A DNA stretch of 64,000 nt from Ramlibacter sp. (lineage in GTDB: Bacteria > Pseudomonadota > Gammaproteobacteria > Burkholderiales > Burkholderiaceae_C): the NCBI GenBank assembly GCA_019635435.1, contig JAHBZM010000001.1, positions 2,852,001-2,916,000 on the forward strand. The letters are read 5' to 3'. The position numbers and the translations under genes were made by a program. This document shows positions 50,683-60,086 of this stretch, in pieces. The notes under the pieces were generated by a model that saw nothing but the letters and a program-made list of their open reading frames with translations, ran no database searches and had not been told where the DNA came from. Each line of letters opens with the position of its first letter. Within the stretch, counting starts at the first letter, position 1.

Positions 50683-51453
50683 ATGCTCAAAGGAAAAACC
50701 GCCCTCGTCACCGGCTCCACCAGCGGCATTGGCCTGGGCATTGCCAAGGCCCTGGCCCGCCAGGGCGCCAACATCGTGCTCAACGGCTTTGGTGACGTGG
50801 ACGGCCCCAAGGCCGAAGTGGCCGCGCTCGGCGTGCAGGTGGCCTACCACGGCGCCGACATGAGCAAGCCCGCCGACATCGAGGACATGATGAAATTCGC
50901 CGCCACGCAGTTCGGCCGCGTGGACATCCTGGTCAACAACGCCGGCATCCAGCATGTGGCCAACGTGGAGGACTTCCCGGTCGAGAAATGGGACGCGATC
51001 ATCGCGATCAACCTGTCCAGCGCGTTCCACGCCTCACGGCTGGCCCTGCCCGCGATGAAGGCCGCCAACTGGGGCCGCATCATCAACGTGGCCTCGGTGC
51101 ACGGCCTGGTGGGTTCGGCGCAGAAGTCGGCCTATGTGGCGGCCAAGCATGGCATCGTGGGGCTGACCAAGGTCACCGCGCTCGAGAACGCCACCACGGG
51201 GGTCACCTGCAACGCCATTTGCCCCGGCTGGGTGCTGACGCCACTGGTGCAAAAGCAGGTGGACGCCAAGGCGGCCGCGAATGGCTGGAGCAACGAGGAA
51301 GCCACCCGCCAGTTGCTGGGCGAGAAGGAACCCTCGATGCAGTTCACCACGCCCGAGGAGCTGGGCGAGCTGGCCGTGTTCTTCTGCTCCGCCGCCGGCA
51401 ACAACATCCGCGGCGTGGCCTGGAACATGGACGGCGGGTGGGCGGCGCAGTAG
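50683..51453 (+). CDS. 3-hydroxybutyrate dehydrogenase
   Basis: 256 residues, SDR family. TGSTSGIG (10-17), NNAG, catalytic Ser in NVASVHG, YVAAKHG; the C-terminus matches the D-3-hydroxybutyrate dehydrogenase subfamily (CPGWVLTPLVQKQ, MQFTTPEELG). Oxidises 3-hydroxybutyrate from PHB breakdown to acetoacetate. GGAG upstream. Fits with phaR nearby. Confidence 0.93.
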   Translation: MLKGKTALVTGSTSGIGLGIAKALARQGANIVLNGFGDVDGPKAEVAALGVQVAYHGADMSKPADIEDMMKFAATQFGRVDILVNNAGIQHVANVEDFPVEKWDAIIAINLSSAFHASRLALPAMKAANWGRIINVASVHGLVGSAQKSAYVAAKHGIVGLTKVTALENATTGVTCNAICPGWVLTPLVQKQVDAKAAANGWSNEEATRQLLGEKEPSMQFTTPEELGELAVFFCSAAGNNIRGVAWNMDGGWAAQ

Positions 51454-51465
51454 CCCGCAGAAGCC

Positions 51466-52173
51466 TTATCGGAGCTGCACCGACCCCGACACCGTGACCA
51501 TCACGGTGCTCTTGCCGGCTTCCACCGGCACCGGCATGTCGGACGCCGCGGCCTTGGCCTCCATGGCCATCATGCGCGGGCGGGGCGTGAAGCCCTGGTC
51601 GTTGGCGTTCACGGCCACCTCGCGCAGCGTGTAGCCGGCAAAGCCAAAGCCCTTGGCCAGCTCGGTGGCCTTGGCCTTGAAGCTGGCAATGGCCTGCGAC
51701 TGGGCATCGCCCTCGACGCGGGCGCGCTGCTCGCGGCTCAGGCCAAAGCTCACCTGGCCCAGCGTCAGGCCCTGGATGCGCGCCGCGGCGGTGCTGATGC
51801 GCGCAAAGTCGCGCCCTTCAAGCACCAGTTCGGCCGAACCCTGCCAGCCGCTGATCTTGCCGTCGCGGCCATAGCGCGGGTACAGGCTGAAATTGCCGGT
51901 GCGCACGTCCATCTGGCCCGGCTGCGCGGTTTTTCTGGCTTCGGCCAGCGCGCCGTCGAGCACCACCTTGAGCTGGTTCTGCACGGTGGCGGCGTCAGCG
52001 CCTTCGCGGGTGGTGTTCAGGCTCATCACCAGCAGGTCCTGCTGGACTTCCACGGTGCCGCTGGCGGACAGCTGCAGCACATTCTGCGGCGGCGGATACG
52101 GCAAATTCTGGGCGAAAAGGCTGGTAGTGCAGGCTGCAAGGGCACATGCAGCTATCAATTTGGTAGCGTTCAA
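51466..52173 (-). CDS. SIMPL domain (DUF541) periplasmic protein
   Basis: 235 residues. Signal peptide 1-22 ending SLFAQ; the rest is a SIMPL domain with the usual long beta strands (SGTVEVQQDLLVMSLNTTREG). Function of the family is poorly known; linked to oxidative stress in E. coli (YggE). The start is probably TTG at 52173, with GGGAG six bases upstream. The codons for NATKLIAA in the signal peptide look like a 3'-half remnant of the dispersed repeat. Confidence 0.85.
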   Translation of the reverse strand: MNATKLIAACALAACTTSLFAQNLPYPPPQNVLQLSASGTVEVQQDLLVMSLNTTREGADAATVQNQLKVVLDGALAEARKTAQPGQMDVRTGNFSLYPRYGRDGKISGWQGSAELVLEGRDFARISTAAARIQGLTLGQVSFGLSREQRARVEGDAQSQAIASFKAKATELAKGFGFAGYTLREVAVNANDQGFTPRPRMMAMEAKAAASDMPVPVEAGKSTVMVTVSGSVQLR

Positions 52174-52273
52174 GGAATCTCCCGGTAAAGTTCTGGGCCA
52201 TCTTAGTGGCACAGGTTAGCCCACATGGGGCGGTTTTCAACCCGCAACAGCTGTTGCAGGGGCTTGCCACTGT

Positions 52274-52549
52274 TCAGGGCGGCTGCAGCGGCTGCCCTGC
52301 CCTGGCAGGCTTGCCGCGGCGCACGGCAAGCTGGCGCAGCTGCTCGCGCAGCGCGGCCCGCTCGTCGGCCGAGAGGCGGCGCGCCGGGCCGTCGGCGGCG
52401 CCAGCGGTCGCTTTGCCCAGCCACTGCCGCAGGCTGTGGGGCCCGGTTTCGGCGGCCGCAGCCGCGGCGGAGGGTTCGGCAGGCAGCGGCGATTGCGCCA
52501 GCGCCGCAGCGGCTGAACACGCGAGGATGACGGCCAGACAATGTCTCAT
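52274..52549 (-). CDS. Small secreted protein, unknown
   Basis: 91 residues. Signal peptide 1-20 (LACSAAAALA-Q). The mature part is Ala-rich with a basic C-terminal helix (RRLSADERAALREQLRQLAVRRG). GGAG five bases before ATG. It is 164 bases upstream of, and divergent from, the ompR-like gene. Homologues of the type are annotated hypothetical; no function can be read from sequence. Confidence 0.7.
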   Translation of the reverse strand: MRHCLAVILACSAAAALAQSPLPAEPSAAAAAAETGPHSLRQWLGKATAGAADGPARRLSADERAALREQLRQLAVRRGKPARAGQPLQPP

Positions 52550-52713
52550 GTGCACTCCAACGCGACAGCCTGACCCCGGTTCACATCGCTGAGGTGAAGC
52601 GGTTGCGCGGCGGGGCAACATTTGTAACACTGTGTCAGGCCGTCGGGGAAATCCCGCACAGCTCGCGTCAAGCCCCTCAGAATTGGCTCTGTTACATATT
52701 TCGTTGGAGCAAC

Positions 52714-53445
52714 ATGACCCAAGCCGCAGCCCGTACCGACAAGATCCTGGTGGTCGATGACGACGCCCGCATCCGCGACCTGCTTCGCCGCTATCTGACC
52801 CAGGAGGGCTTTGAAGTGATCCTGGCCGAAGACGGCAAGGCCCTGAACCGACTGATGCTGCGCGAGACCGCCGATCTGATCGTGCTGGACCTCATGATGC
52901 CCGGCGAGGACGGCCTGTCGATCTGCCGCCGCCTGCGCGCCGCCAATGACCGCACCCCCATCATCATGCTGACCGCCAAGGGCGAGGATGTGGACCGCAT
53001 CGTCGGCCTCGAGGTCGGCGCCGACGACTACCTGGGCAAGCCGTTCAACCCGCGCGAGCTGCTGGCCCGCGTGCACGCGGTGCTGCGCCGCCGCCCCGCG
53101 CAGGAAGCGCCGGGCGCGCCGTCCAGCGACAACGAGGTGGTGAACTTCGGCCCGTTCGCGTTCGACCTGGGCGCCCGCACCCTGCACAAGAACGGCGAGG
53201 AACTGCCGCTGACCACCGGCGAATTCGCCATGCTCAAGGCGCTGGTGCGCCACCCGCGCCAGCCGCTGTCGCGCGAAAAGCTCGCGCAACTGGCGCGCGG
53301 CCGCGAGTTTGAACCTTTCGACCGCAGCCTGGACGTGCAGGTCTCGCGCCTGCGCAAGCTGGTCGAGGTCGACGCCGCCGCGCCGCGCTATATTCAGACC
53401 GTCTGGGGCGTGGGCTACGTGTTCGTTCCGGACGGCGCGGGTTGA
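52714..53445 (+). CDS. ompR: OmpR-family response regulator
   Basis: 243 residues. Receiver domain 10-122: acidic pocket D15-D17, phosphorylation D59 in VLDLMMPGEDG, K near 110; winged-helix DNA-binding domain about 140-240. Closest by motif to OmpR. 58 bases before a histidine kinase. The region upstream has TTTGTAACACTGTG and CTGTTACATATTT, which might be autoregulatory sites; weak evidence. Confidence 0.93.
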   Translation: MTQAAARTDKILVVDDDARIRDLLRRYLTQEGFEVILAEDGKALNRLMLRETADLIVLDLMMPGEDGLSICRRLRAANDRTPIIMLTAKGEDVDRIVGLEVGADDYLGKPFNPRELLARVHAVLRRRPAQEAPGAPSSDNEVVNFGPFAFDLGARTLHKNGEELPLTTGEFAMLKALVRHPRQPLSREKLAQLARGREFEPFDRSLDVQVSRLRKLVEVDAAAPRYIQTVWGVGYVFVPDGAG

Positions 53446-53503
53446 CACGACCGTCTGGCCCCGTGCCTGCTGATCCATTCAAACAAGGCAGGGGTGAGAC
53501 GAA

Positions 53504-54916
53504 TTGATCCGAGCCGTAACCACCAGCATTGACGCCACGGGGCCCGCCCCGCTGGAGACCGCGCCGGCGCCGCTTGAAATGCGGCCGCGGCGGGTGGCGC
53601 TGAGCCTGTTCTGGCGCACCTTCTTTTTGCTGTCGCTGCTGCTGATCGGCAGTATCGTGGCCTGGCTGCAGACCTTCCGCGCGCTGGAGTTCGAGCCGCG
53701 CGCGGTGCAGACCGCGCAGCAGATCGCCTCGCTGGTCAATCTCAGCCGCGCCGCGCTGGTGCATTCGGACTCGATCGCGCGCGTCTCGCTGATCAAGACC
53801 CTGGCCGACCAGGAGCATGTGCGCATCCTGCCGCGCGAGCCGAATGACCGCTTTGCGATTTTCGATCCCGACACGCTGGACGAGCGCGTGGTCGAGGAAC
53901 TCTCGTCGCGCCTGGGCGCGGGCACGGTGGTGGCCAGCAGCGTCAATGGCGAGGTCGGCCTGTGGGTGGGCTTCAAGATCGACAGCGACGCCTACTGGCT
54001 GCTGATGGACCGCAACCGCTTCTCGCCGCTGGGCGGGCGCACCTGGCTGATCTGGCTGATGGTGGCGGCGGCGCTCTCGCTGGCGGGCTCGGCGCTGATC
54101 GCGCGGCTGATCAACCGCCCTCTCAAGCAGCTGTCGTTCGCGGCCAGCCGCGTGCGCGACGGCGACTTTGACGCCAGCCGGCTCGACGAGAAGGCCGTGA
54201 CCAGCGAGATCCGCGAGGTCAACATCGGCTTCAACCGCATGGCCCAGCAGCTGGCCAAGATCGAGCAGGACCGCGCCGTCATGCTGGCCGGCATCTCACA
54301 TGACCTGCGCACGCCGCTGGCCCGGCTGCGGCTGGAGACCGAGATGAGCGTGGCCGACGCCGACGCGCGCGAGCACATGGCGGCCGACATTGACCAGCTT
54401 GACGCCATCATCGACAAGTTCCTGGACTACGCGCGCCCCGACCATGCCGAGCTCAAGCCGGTGCTGCTCAACGACGTGATCGAGGCCTGCCTCTATGCCG
54501 TGCAGGACCATGGCGACATGCGCATCAACCTGGACGTGTCCAAGGGCCTGTATGTGCTGGCCGACGAGGTCGAGCTGGCGCGCGTGCTGTCCAACCTGCT
54601 GGAGAACGCGCGGCGCTACGGCAAGACGCCTGAAACGGGCATTGCCGTGGTGGACGTGGCGGCCAAGTCACGCGGTGAATGGGTGCTGCTCAAGGTGCGC
54701 GACCACGGCATGGGCGTGGCGCCCGAGGCGCTTCCCAACCTGATCAAGCCCTTCTTCCGCGGCGATGCAGCGCGCACGGCGGCCACCGGGGCCGGCCTGG
54801 GCCTGGCGATCGTGGACAAGACGGTGCAGCGCATGGGCGGCATTTTTGCGCTGGCCAACACCACCTCGGGCGGGCTGGCGGCCCACATCAAGCTGCAAAA
54901 GCCCAAACCCGAGTGA
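53504..54916 (+). CDS. envZ: EnvZ-like sensor histidine kinase
   Basis: 470 residues. Membrane helices about 36-55 and 182-202 around a periplasmic domain; HAMP to 255; H266 in ISHDLRTPLARL; catalytic domain with LENARRYG (N box) and GAGLGLAI (G2). Partner of the regulator upstream. Start given as TTG at 53504, with a weak ribosome-binding site; the N-terminal 25 residues are doubtful. Confidence 0.9.
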   Translation: MIRAVTTSIDATGPAPLETAPAPLEMRPRRVALSLFWRTFFLLSLLLIGSIVAWLQTFRALEFEPRAVQTAQQIASLVNLSRAALVHSDSIARVSLIKTLADQEHVRILPREPNDRFAIFDPDTLDERVVEELSSRLGAGTVVASSVNGEVGLWVGFKIDSDAYWLLMDRNRFSPLGGRTWLIWLMVAAALSLAGSALIARLINRPLKQLSFAASRVRDGDFDASRLDEKAVTSEIREVNIGFNRMAQQLAKIEQDRAVMLAGISHDLRTPLARLRLETEMSVADADAREHMAADIDQLDAIIDKFLDYARPDHAELKPVLLNDVIEACLYAVQDHGDMRINLDVSKGLYVLADEVELARVLSNLLENARRYGKTPETGIAVVDVAAKSRGEWVLLKVRDHGMGVAPEALPNLIKPFFRGDAARTAATGAGLGLAIVDKTVQRMGGIFALANTTSGGLAAHIKLQKPKPE

Positions 54917-54931
54917 GTTTCAGGCCCAAAC

Positions 54932-54983
54932 GGTCTGGAGTCCAGGACTGGCGGCCACTTCGTGCTATTTAAACAATAGCACC
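54932..54983 (+). repeat. Dispersed repeat, copy R6, overlapping the ispF stop
   Basis: Core CTGGAGTCCAGGACTGGCGG; perfect hairpin GTGCTATT/AATAGCAC around TAAAC. It lies between convergent envZ and ispF and reaches into ispF. Confidence 0.8.
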
Positions 54984-55441
54984 ACGGCACGTGCCTCGAT
55001 GCTCTGGCCCTGCCCCACCGGGCCCAGCTTCTCGGCCGTCTTGGCCTTCACGTTGACCTGGTCCGCAGCCACGCCCAGCGCCTGCGCAATCGCGGCCACC
55101 ATGGCCGCGCGGTGCGGCGCCAGCCGCGGCGCCTGGGCCACCACGGTGCTGTCCACATTGCCGATCTGCCAGCCCAGCGCACGCACGCGGCGCGCGGACT
55201 CGGCCAGCAGCACGGCCGAGTCGGCGCCCTGGAACTGCGCGTCGGTGTCGGGGAACAGGGTGCCGATGTCGCCCAGCCCGGCCGCGCCCAGCAGCGCATC
55301 GGTGATGGCGTGCAACAGCACGTCGGCGTCGGAATGGCCCAGCAGCCCGCGCTCGAACGGAATGGCCACGCCGCCAATGACCAGGCGCCGCCCCGGCACC
55401 AGCGCATGCACGTCCCAACCTTCGCCAACACGGATGTTCAT
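54965..55441 (-). CDS. ispF: 2-C-methyl-D-erythritol 2,4-cyclodiphosphate synthase
   Basis: 158 residues. Metal ligands D10, H12 and H44; HSDADVLLHAITDALLG conserved. MEP-pathway step after IspE. The last residues VVLLFK and the TAG are written by repeat copy R6. The start overlaps the ispD stop (ATGA). Confidence 0.97.
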   Translation of the reverse strand: MNIRVGEGWDVHALVPGRRLVIGGVAIPFERGLLGHSDADVLLHAITDALLGAAGLGDIGTLFPDTDAQFQGADSAVLLAESARRVRALGWQIGNVDSTVVAQAPRLAPHRAAMVAAIAQALGVAADQVNVKAKTAEKLGPVGQGQSIEARAVVLLFK

Positions 55442-56133
55442 GGGGCACGGCTCCTGAGCACGGCGTCGGCCAGTGCGAAATCATCGGGGTAGGTCACCTT
55501 GAAATTCTGCGCGCCGCCGGGCACCAGCAGCGGCCGGTGGCCCGCCGCCTCCATGGCGCTGGCCTCGTCGGTCACCGCGTCGCCGGCCGCGGCCAGCGCG
55601 CCGGTCAGCGCCCCCAGGCGGAACATCTGCGGCGTCTGGGCCAGCCATTTGTCGGCCCGCTCGACGGTGGCGACCACGCGGCCTGCGACTTCGCGCTTGA
55701 GGGTGTCGGGCAGCTTGTGGGCCAGCAGGCCGCCCACAGCGTCGTGCTCGCAGGCCGCCATCAGGGCCTCGATCTGTTGCGGCGTCACGAGGCAGCGCGC
55801 CGCGTCATGCACCAGTACCCAGTCGTGGGGCTGCCCGCCCGCCGCGGCAAGCGCCTTCAGGCCATTCAATACGGTGGCAGCCCTTGTGGGGCCGCCACAG
55901 GGCGCTATCAAAAAAGAAGCGGATGGCGGCTGCAGGAAGGTGTCGCCCGGCGCCACGGCGACCAGGCAGCGCGCGATCCGCGGCACCGCCGCGAACGCGG
56001 CCAGCGTGTGCAGCACCATGGGCCGGCCCGCCACCGGCTGGTATTGCTTGGGGCCCCCGGTGCCCGCACGGCTGCCGGTCCCGGCGCAGGGAATCAGGGC
56101 GAAGAAGGTGGGCGCGGGGCTGCTGACAGTCAT
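55438..56133 (-). CDS. ispD: 2-C-methyl-D-erythritol 4-phosphate cytidylyltransferase
   Basis: 231 residues from the start MTVSSPAPTF at 56133; an ATG five codons upstream (56148) is an alternative. Nucleotide loop PCAGTGSRAGTGGPKQY, then DAARCLV. Makes CDP-methylerythritol. ispD-ispF operon next to divergent mfd. The codons of SASFLIAPC may hold a repeat remnant. Confidence 0.95.
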   Translation of the reverse strand: MTVSSPAPTFFALIPCAGTGSRAGTGGPKQYQPVAGRPMVLHTLAAFAAVPRIARCLVAVAPGDTFLQPPSASFLIAPCGGPTRAATVLNGLKALAAAGGQPHDWVLVHDAARCLVTPQQIEALMAACEHDAVGGLLAHKLPDTLKREVAGRVVATVERADKWLAQTPQMFRLGALTGALAAAGDAVTDEASAMEAAGHRPLLVPGGAQNFKVTYPDDFALADAVLRSRAP

Positions 56134-56165
56134 GTGCAAGGCCCCCATTCTAGAATCGGGGCCTC

Positions 56166-56206
56166 ACACCCCTCCCTTTTTCAGGCGAGGGGTGTTTTGT
56201 ATTTTT
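56166..56206 (+). terminator. Terminator-like hairpin directly before mfd
   Basis: ACACCCCTC and GAGGGGTGT form a 9-base stem around 12 bases, followed by TTTGTATTTTT that ends at the mfd ATG. No plus-strand gene lies upstream, so it can only act on mfd's own transcript. Confidence 0.65.
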
Positions 56207-59200
56207 ATGGAATTACCCAAGCTCACCCCCGGCAAGCGCTTCACGCTGCCCCGCCCCGCCGGCTCGGCCGACGCCCTGCTGCTCGCGCGCCTGGCGCAGC
56301 GCCAGACGGCCGCGAAGACGCTCACCGCCATCGTCACCGCCGACGCCACCGACGCGCAGCGCCTGATCGATGAAATCGCGTTCTTCGCGCCGGACCTGCG
56401 CACCGCGCTGTTCCCGGACTGGGAAACTCTGCCCTACGACAGCTTCTCACCGCACCAGGACCTGATCAGCGAGCGTCTGGCCACGCTGTGGCGCATCTCG
56501 CAGGGCGCGGCCGATGTGGTGGTCGTTCCGGCCACCACCGCGCTGTACCGGCTGGCACCGCCGGCCTTTCTGGCGGGCTACACCTTCCAGTTCAAGGCCC
56601 GGCAGAAGCTGGACGAGGCACGCCTGAAGGCCCAGCTCACGCTGGCGGGCTACAGCCATGTCACGCAGGTGGTCAGCCCCGGCGAGTACGCGGTGCGCGG
56701 CGGCCTGATCGACCTGTTCCCCATGGGCTCGCCCGTGCCCTACCGCGTGGACCTGTTTGACGACGAGATCGACAGCATCCGCACCTTTGACCCCGACACC
56801 CAGCGCAGCCTGTACCCCGTGCCCGAAGTGCGCCTGCTGCCGGGCCGCGAGTTCCCGATGGACGAACCGGCCCGCGCGCGCTTTCGCAGCCGCTGGCGCG
56901 AGCTGCTTGAAGGCGACCCGACCAAGAGCCGCATCTACAAGGACATCGGCCAGGGCATTGCCACGGCCGGCATCGAGTACTACCTGCCGCTGTTCTTTGA
57001 GGACACGGCTACGGTCTTCGACTACCTGGGCGCCGACGCCACGGTGGTGCTGCATGGCGACCTGGAACCCGCCTTCCAGCACTTCTGGCAGGACACCAAG
57101 GACCGCTACCGGCTGGTCCAGGGCGACCCCGAACGCCCGGTGCTGCCGCCGCCCGCGCTGTTCCTGGGCACCGAGCAGTTCTACGCGCTGGCCAACGGGC
57201 ACGCCCAGCTGGCCATCCGCCCGGCCATCGAGGACGTGGCTGACAACGCGCATTTCCAGAAACTTGGCGAACTGTCGGTGGTGCGCGGCGCCGAAGAGCC
57301 GCTGGGCCGCCTCAAGGACCACCTGCGCAACACCGCGCACCGCGTGCTGCTGCTGGCCGAGAGCGACGGCCGGCGCGAAAGCCTGCTGGATTTTCTGCGC
57401 GCCAGCCATGTGGTGCCGCCGGCCTTTGACTCGCTGGCCGAGTTCCAGGCCAGCGATGAAAAGCTGGGCATCGCCACCGCCGCGCTGAGCGCGGGCTTCT
57501 GCTGGCTCGAAGAGGGCCTGGACTTCGTCACCGAAACCGAGCTGTTCGCGGCCGGCCCCACGACGCGCCGGCGGCGCAAGCAGGAGCAGGTCAGCGACGT
57601 CGAGGCGCTGATCAAGGACCTGAGCGAACTCAATGTGGGCGACCCGGTGGTCCATGCCCAGCACGGCATTGGCCGCTACAAGGGCCTGATCAACATGGAC
57701 CTGGGCCCTGGCACCAGCGCCGGCGGCGCCAGCACGGCGCAGGAGTTCCTGCACCTGGAATACGCCGACAAGGCCACGCTCTACGTGCCGGTGAGCCAGC
57801 TGCACCAGATCAGCCGCTACACCGGCGTCAGTGCCGACGAGGCGCCGCTGCACAAGCTGGGCAGTGGCCAGTGGGAGAAAGCCAGGCGCAAGGCTGCCCA
57901 GCAGGTGCGCGATTCGGCCGCCGAGCTGCTCAACATCTATGCCCGGCGCGCCGCGCGCGAGGGCCACGCCTTCCGCTACAGCCCGCAGGACTACGAGACC
58001 TTTGCCAACGACTTCGGCTTTGAAGAAACCGCCGACCAGCGCGGCGCCATCCATGCCGTCATTCAGGACATGATCAGCCCCCAGCCCATGGACCGGCTGG
58101 TCTGCGGCGACGTGGGCTTTGGCAAGACCGAGGTGGCCCTGCGCGCGGCCTTCATTGCCGTGACCGGTGGCAAGCAGGTGGCCTTCCTCGCGCCCACCAC
58201 CCTGCTTGCCGAGCAGCATTACCAGACGCTGGTGGACCGCTTCAGCAAGTGGCCGGTCAAGGTGGCCGAGGTTTCGCGCTTTCGCTCGGGCAAGGAGATC
58301 AGCGCATCCATCAAGGGCATCGCCGACGGCAGCGTGGACATCGTGGTGGGCACGCACAAGCTGCTCAGCGAGTCCACCAGGTTCAAGAACCTGGGCCTGC
58401 TGATCATCGACGAGGAACACCGCTTTGGCGTGCGCCACAAGGAGGCCATGAAGGCCCTGCGCGCCGAGGTCGATGTGCTCACGCTCACCGCCACCCCCAT
58501 CCCGCGCACGCTGGGCATGGCGCTGGAGGGCCTGCGCGACCTGAGCGTGATCGCCACCGCGCCGCAGCGCCGGCTGGCCATCAAGACCTTTGTGCGCAAC
58601 GAGGGCAACGGCGTGATCCGCGAGGCCGTGCTGCGCGAGCTCAAGCGCGGCGGCCAGGTTTATTTTCTGCACAACGAGGTCGAGACCATCGAGAACCGGC
58701 GCCTCAAGCTCGAGGAAATCCTGCCCGAGGCCCGCATTGCCGTGGCCCACGGCCAGATGCCCGAGCGCGAGCTGGAAAAGGTCATGCGCGACTTCGTGGC
58801 CCAGCGCTACAACCTGCTGCTGTGCTCCACCATCATCGAGACCGGCATTGACGTGCCCACGGCCAACACCATCGTGATGAGCCGGGCCGACCGCTTTGGC
58901 CTGGCCCAGCTGCACCAGCTGCGCGGGCGCGTGGGCCGCAGCCACCACCAGGCCTACGCCTACCTCATGGTGCCCGACACCGAAAGCCTGACCAAGCAGG
59001 CGGCCCAACGCCTGGAGGCCATCCAGCAGATGGAGGAACTGGGCAGCGGCTTTTACCTCGCCATGCACGACCTGGAAATCCGCGGCGCCGGCGAGGTGCT
59101 GGGCGAGAACCAGAGCGGCAACATGCTGGAGATCGGCTTCCAGCTGTACAACGAGATGCTCAGCGAGGCCGTGCGCAGCCTCAAGGCCGGCCAGGAGCCG

Positions 59201-59677
59201 GACCTGCTGAGCCCGCTCAGCGTCACCACCGACATCAACCTGCACGCCCCGGCCCTGCTGCCCGACGACTACTGCGGCGACGTGCACCTGCGCCTGAGCT
59301 TCTACAAGAAGCTGGCCACCGCCAAAACCACCGACCAGATCGATGCCCTGCTCGAGGAAATCGTGGACCGCTTCGGCAAGCTGCCGCCGCAGGCGCAGAC
59401 CCTGATCGACGTGCACCGCCTGCGCGTGCTGGCCAAGCCCTATGGCGTGGTCAAGGTCGATGCCGCGCCCGGCGTGATCACCATCACCTTCCGGCCCAAC
59501 CCGCCGATCGACTCGATGCGCATCATCGAGCTGATCCAGAAGAACAAGCACATCAAGCTGGCCGGCAACGAGAAGCTGCGCATCGAGCGTGAACTGAAGG
59601 AACCCAAGGACCGGGCCCAGATGGTGCGCGATGTGCTGCGCAGCCTGGGGCAACCCAAAGTACAGGCGCTGGCCTGA
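56207..59677 (+). CDS. mfd: Transcription-repair coupling factor Mfd
   Basis: 1156 residues. N-terminal UvrB-homology region, RNA-polymerase interaction domain about 480-560, RecG-like translocase with Walker A GDVGFGKT (about 633-640) and DEEH (about 735-738), TRCF C-terminal domain. Removes stalled polymerase and recruits UvrA. ATG at 56207, right after a terminator-like hairpin; a longer open frame is shadowed by ispD. Confidence 0.97.
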   Translation: MELPKLTPGKRFTLPRPAGSADALLLARLAQRQTAAKTLTAIVTADATDAQRLIDEIAFFAPDLRTALFPDWETLPYDSFSPHQDLISERLATLWRISQGAADVVVVPATTALYRLAPPAFLAGYTFQFKARQKLDEARLKAQLTLAGYSHVTQVVSPGEYAVRGGLIDLFPMGSPVPYRVDLFDDEIDSIRTFDPDTQRSLYPVPEVRLLPGREFPMDEPARARFRSRWRELLEGDPTKSRIYKDIGQGIATAGIEYYLPLFFEDTATVFDYLGADATVVLHGDLEPAFQHFWQDTKDRYRLVQGDPERPVLPPPALFLGTEQFYALANGHAQLAIRPAIEDVADNAHFQKLGELSVVRGAEEPLGRLKDHLRNTAHRVLLLAESDGRRESLLDFLRASHVVPPAFDSLAEFQASDEKLGIATAALSAGFCWLEEGLDFVTETELFAAGPTTRRRRKQEQVSDVEALIKDLSELNVGDPVVHAQHGIGRYKGLINMDLGPGTSAGGASTAQEFLHLEYADKATLYVPVSQLHQISRYTGVSADEAPLHKLGSGQWEKARRKAAQQVRDSAAELLNIYARRAAREGHAFRYSPQDYETFANDFGFEETADQRGAIHAVIQDMISPQPMDRLVCGDVGFGKTEVALRAAFIAVTGGKQVAFLAPTTLLAEQHYQTLVDRFSKWPVKVAEVSRFRSGKEISASIKGIADGSVDIVVGTHKLLSESTRFKNLGLLIIDEEHRFGVRHKEAMKALRAEVDVLTLTATPIPRTLGMALEGLRDLSVIATAPQRRLAIKTFVRNEGNGVIREAVLRELKRGGQVYFLHNEVETIENRRLKLEEILPEARIAVAHGQMPERELEKVMRDFVAQRYNLLLCSTIIETGIDVPTANTIVMSRADRFGLAQLHQLRGRVGRSHHQAYAYLMVPDTESLTKQAAQRLEAIQQMEELGSGFYLAMHDLEIRGAGEVLGENQSGNMLEIGFQLYNEMLSEAVRSLKAGQEPDLLSPLSVTTDINLHAPALLPDDYCGDVHLRLSFYKKLATAKTTDQIDALLEEIVDRFGKLPPQAQTLIDVHRLRVLAKPYGVVKVDAAPGVITITFRPNPPIDSMRIIELIQKNKHIKLAGNEKLRIERELKEPKDRAQMVRDVLRSLGQPKVQALA

Positions 59678-59701
59678 GACAGAACCCGCCCTGAAATGGC
59701 C

Positions 59702-59723
59702 AGCATATGCCTTGGCATATGCT
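59702..59723 (+). promoter_or_regulatory. vapBC operator palindrome
   Basis: Perfect inverted repeat, arms AGCATATGCC and GGCATATGCT with a TT centre, 33 bases before vapB. Probable autoregulatory site of the VapB-VapC complex. Confidence 0.75.
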
Positions 59724-59756
59724 AAACTGAATCCTCCCGGAAACAGGAGGTTTGCC

Positions 59757-60086
59757 ATGACCCAACCTCGCCACATTGCTTCAGAAACCATAGCCCCCTA
59801 CACAGACGTGTCGGGGGTCAGGGCCGTCAAGCTGTTTCGCAACGGCGCCAATCAGGCGGTGCGCATCCCCAAGGAATTCGAGCTGCCGGGCACGCAGGCG
59901 CTGATGCACCGCGAAGGCAACCGCCTGATCCTGGAGTTGGTGCCCGACAAGCCCAAGCGGGGCACGCCGGCGGCGCTGGCGCATGCGTTGGACGAAATGG
60001 CCAAACTGGGCCCTATCGACGAAGAGTTCCCCGATGTGGACGCGGGCCTGTTGCCCCTGGACGACATTGATTTGGGTGAAGACTGA
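59757..60086 (+). CDS. vapB: VapB-type antitoxin
   Basis: 109 residues, longer than the usual 70-80. AbrB/SpoVT-like DNA-binding domain about 22-65 (VKLFRNGANQAVRIPKEFELPG). An acidic C-terminal stretch (DEEFPDVDAGLLPLDDIDLGED) should bind the toxin. AGGAGG seven bases upstream. The stop overlaps the vapC ATG (TGATG). Confidence 0.88.
   Translation: MTQPRHIASETIAPYTDVSGVRAVKLFRNGANQAVRIPKEFELPGTQALMHREGNRLILELVPDKPKRGTPAALAHALDEMAKLGPIDEEFPDVDAGLLPLDDIDLGED

Noticed and set aside
56447..59791. Open frame of about 1100 codons antisense to mfd
   Set aside because: Same effect; mfd motifs are intact on the plus strand.
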